Source: an uncultured Varibaculum sp.
Lineage (GTDB): Bacteria > Actinomycetota > Actinomycetes > Actinomycetales > Actinomycetaceae
Direction of reading: 5' to 3'
Length of the DNA: 5,691 nt
Assembly (NCBI GenBank): GCA_947253735.1
Contig: CAMYAU010000096.1
Location: forward strand, 1 to 5,691
Below are positions 5,443 to 5,691 of this stretch, in pieces. The position numbers and the translations under genes are program-made. Below the pieces are notes generated by a model, which worked only from the letters and a program-made list of their open reading frames with translations, was not told the origin of the DNA and did not search any database. The first letter of the stretch is position 1, and every line of letters starts with the position of its first letter.

Positions 5443-5551
5443 AGCACCTGGGCGGATTTTGCCTCTCGCCCCGAAATCCGGAAAATGCTCTGGCATTTTC
5501 ACGGATTTAGTGCCCGAAGCCTACCCTGAGGCATAAATCCGCCCAGGTGCT
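5443..5551 (+). repeat. Nested-hairpin 3'-end element, copy 3 (downstream of moaE)
   Basis: Outer arms begin AGCACCTGGGCGGATTTT (5443-5460) and close at 5551. They pair over 21 bp (23 if CCTC/GAGG is allowed) with a single bulged T5534. The inner hairpin is 5474-5488 with 5493-5508, 15 bp plus a bulged A5501 and loop TCTG. The short left spacer TCTCGCCCC and the longer right spacer (5509-5529, with GCCC and GCC) match those of copies 1 and 2. It starts 31 nt after the moaE stop, in the sense direction, with no U-tract after it. Inner and outer arms share CGGATTT/AAATCCG, so an alternative fold is possible. Terminator or structured 3' UTR is the leading reading; a small mobile repeat is the alternative. 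Confidence 0.85.
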
Positions 5552-5569
5552 AGCGCTGTTACCGAGTTA

Positions 5570-5671
5570 TTACCGGCCGCGACCTAGTGTGGGGACAGGT
5601 TGACCAGTCTCGAAAAAAAGAATTATCTGTACATCTCTACTTTGCCATTTTCTGCGGGTCGCGGCCGGTAA
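5570..5671. repeat. Perfect 15-bp inverted repeat enclosing a probable promoter
   Basis: TTACCGGCCGCGACC (5570-5584) is exactly complementary to GGTCGCGGCCGGTAA (5657-5671), with 72 nt between. The interior is AT-rich and holds a promoter-like -35 and a small dyad (GAC-a-GGT / ACC-a-GTC at 5594-5609). It lacks the spacers and inner hairpin of the three nested elements, so it is not a fourth copy. The arms begin and end in TA, which also fits a tiny transposon-derived element, although a TA duplication cannot be told from the palindrome itself. Confidence 0.75.
5600..5629 (+). promoter_or_regulatory. Candidate promoter for a gene beyond the right edge
   Basis: TTGACC at 5600-5605 matches the -35 consensus at 5 of 6 positions. 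About 17-18 nt downstream lies a weaker -10 region around TTATCTG (5623-5629). Only the -35 is strong. Confidence 0.4.
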
Positions 5672-5678
5672 AAGATAC

Positions 5679-5686
5679 GAGAGGGG
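5679..5686 (+). promoter_or_regulatory. Possible ribosome binding site at the window edge
   Basis: GAGAGGGG lies 5 nt before the last base. A start codon shortly after 5691 would be well placed; none is visible inside the window at a suitable distance. Confidence 0.35.
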
Positions 5687-5691
5687 CTTGA

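Noticed and set aside
5443..5551. Integron attC site
   Set aside because: Size, bulged bases and position after a gene are suggestive, but the GTTRRRY/RYYYAAC end boxes are missing and the genes form ordinary operons, not cassettes.
5570..5671. Fourth copy of the nested-hairpin family
   Set aside because: Length and outer arms fit, but the GCCC spacers and the inner hairpin are absent.

Overview
The window is a molybdenum-cofactor (Moco) biosynthesis cluster next to a nitrate/nitrite transporter gene. It probably comes from a moderate-GC actinobacterium with an anaerobic or facultative lifestyle (an Actinomycetaceae-type genome would fit). The support is protein character (MobA, MoeA, MoaE and Mog of actinobacterial type), strong AGGAGG-like ribosome binding sites, one TTG start and GC-leaning but not extreme codon use. 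The genus cannot be fixed from the sequence alone.

Layout. 1-520 (-): 5' part of a NarK-type nitrate/nitrite transporter, cut by the window edge. 521-715: divergent regulatory interval. 716-1267 (+): mog. 1268-1567: intergenic stretch between convergent genes, holding two large nested inverted repeats. 4869 down to 1568 (-): a tight moeB-moeA-moaC-mobA operon. 4870-4934: short divergent promoter interval. 4935-5411 (+): moaE. 5412-5691: non-coding, with a third nested inverted repeat, a separate perfect 15-bp inverted repeat around a probable promoter, and a possible ribosome binding site for a gene starting just outside the window.

Pathway. MoaC acts in cPMP formation (its partner MoaA is not here). 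MoaE is the large subunit of molybdopterin synthase (MoaD is not here). MoeB adenylates MoaD. Mog adenylates molybdopterin, MoeA inserts molybdate, and MobA adds GMP to give the bis-MGD form used by DMSO-reductase-family enzymes such as respiratory nitrate reductase. With narK adjacent, the simplest reading is that the cluster serves nitrate respiration.

The most unusual signal is non-coding. Three elements of about 105-109 bp (1290-1397, 1459-1563, 5443-5551) share one architecture: an outer stem, a short C-rich spacer, an inner hairpin, a longer C-rich spacer, then the closing outer stem. Spacers and inner hairpin are related in sequence, while the outer stems differ completely yet stay complementary within each copy. 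All three lie just 3' of a gene and in that gene's sense orientation. They look like a dispersed family of structured 3'-end elements (terminator/3'-UTR RNA or small mobile repeat) that I cannot match to a named family.
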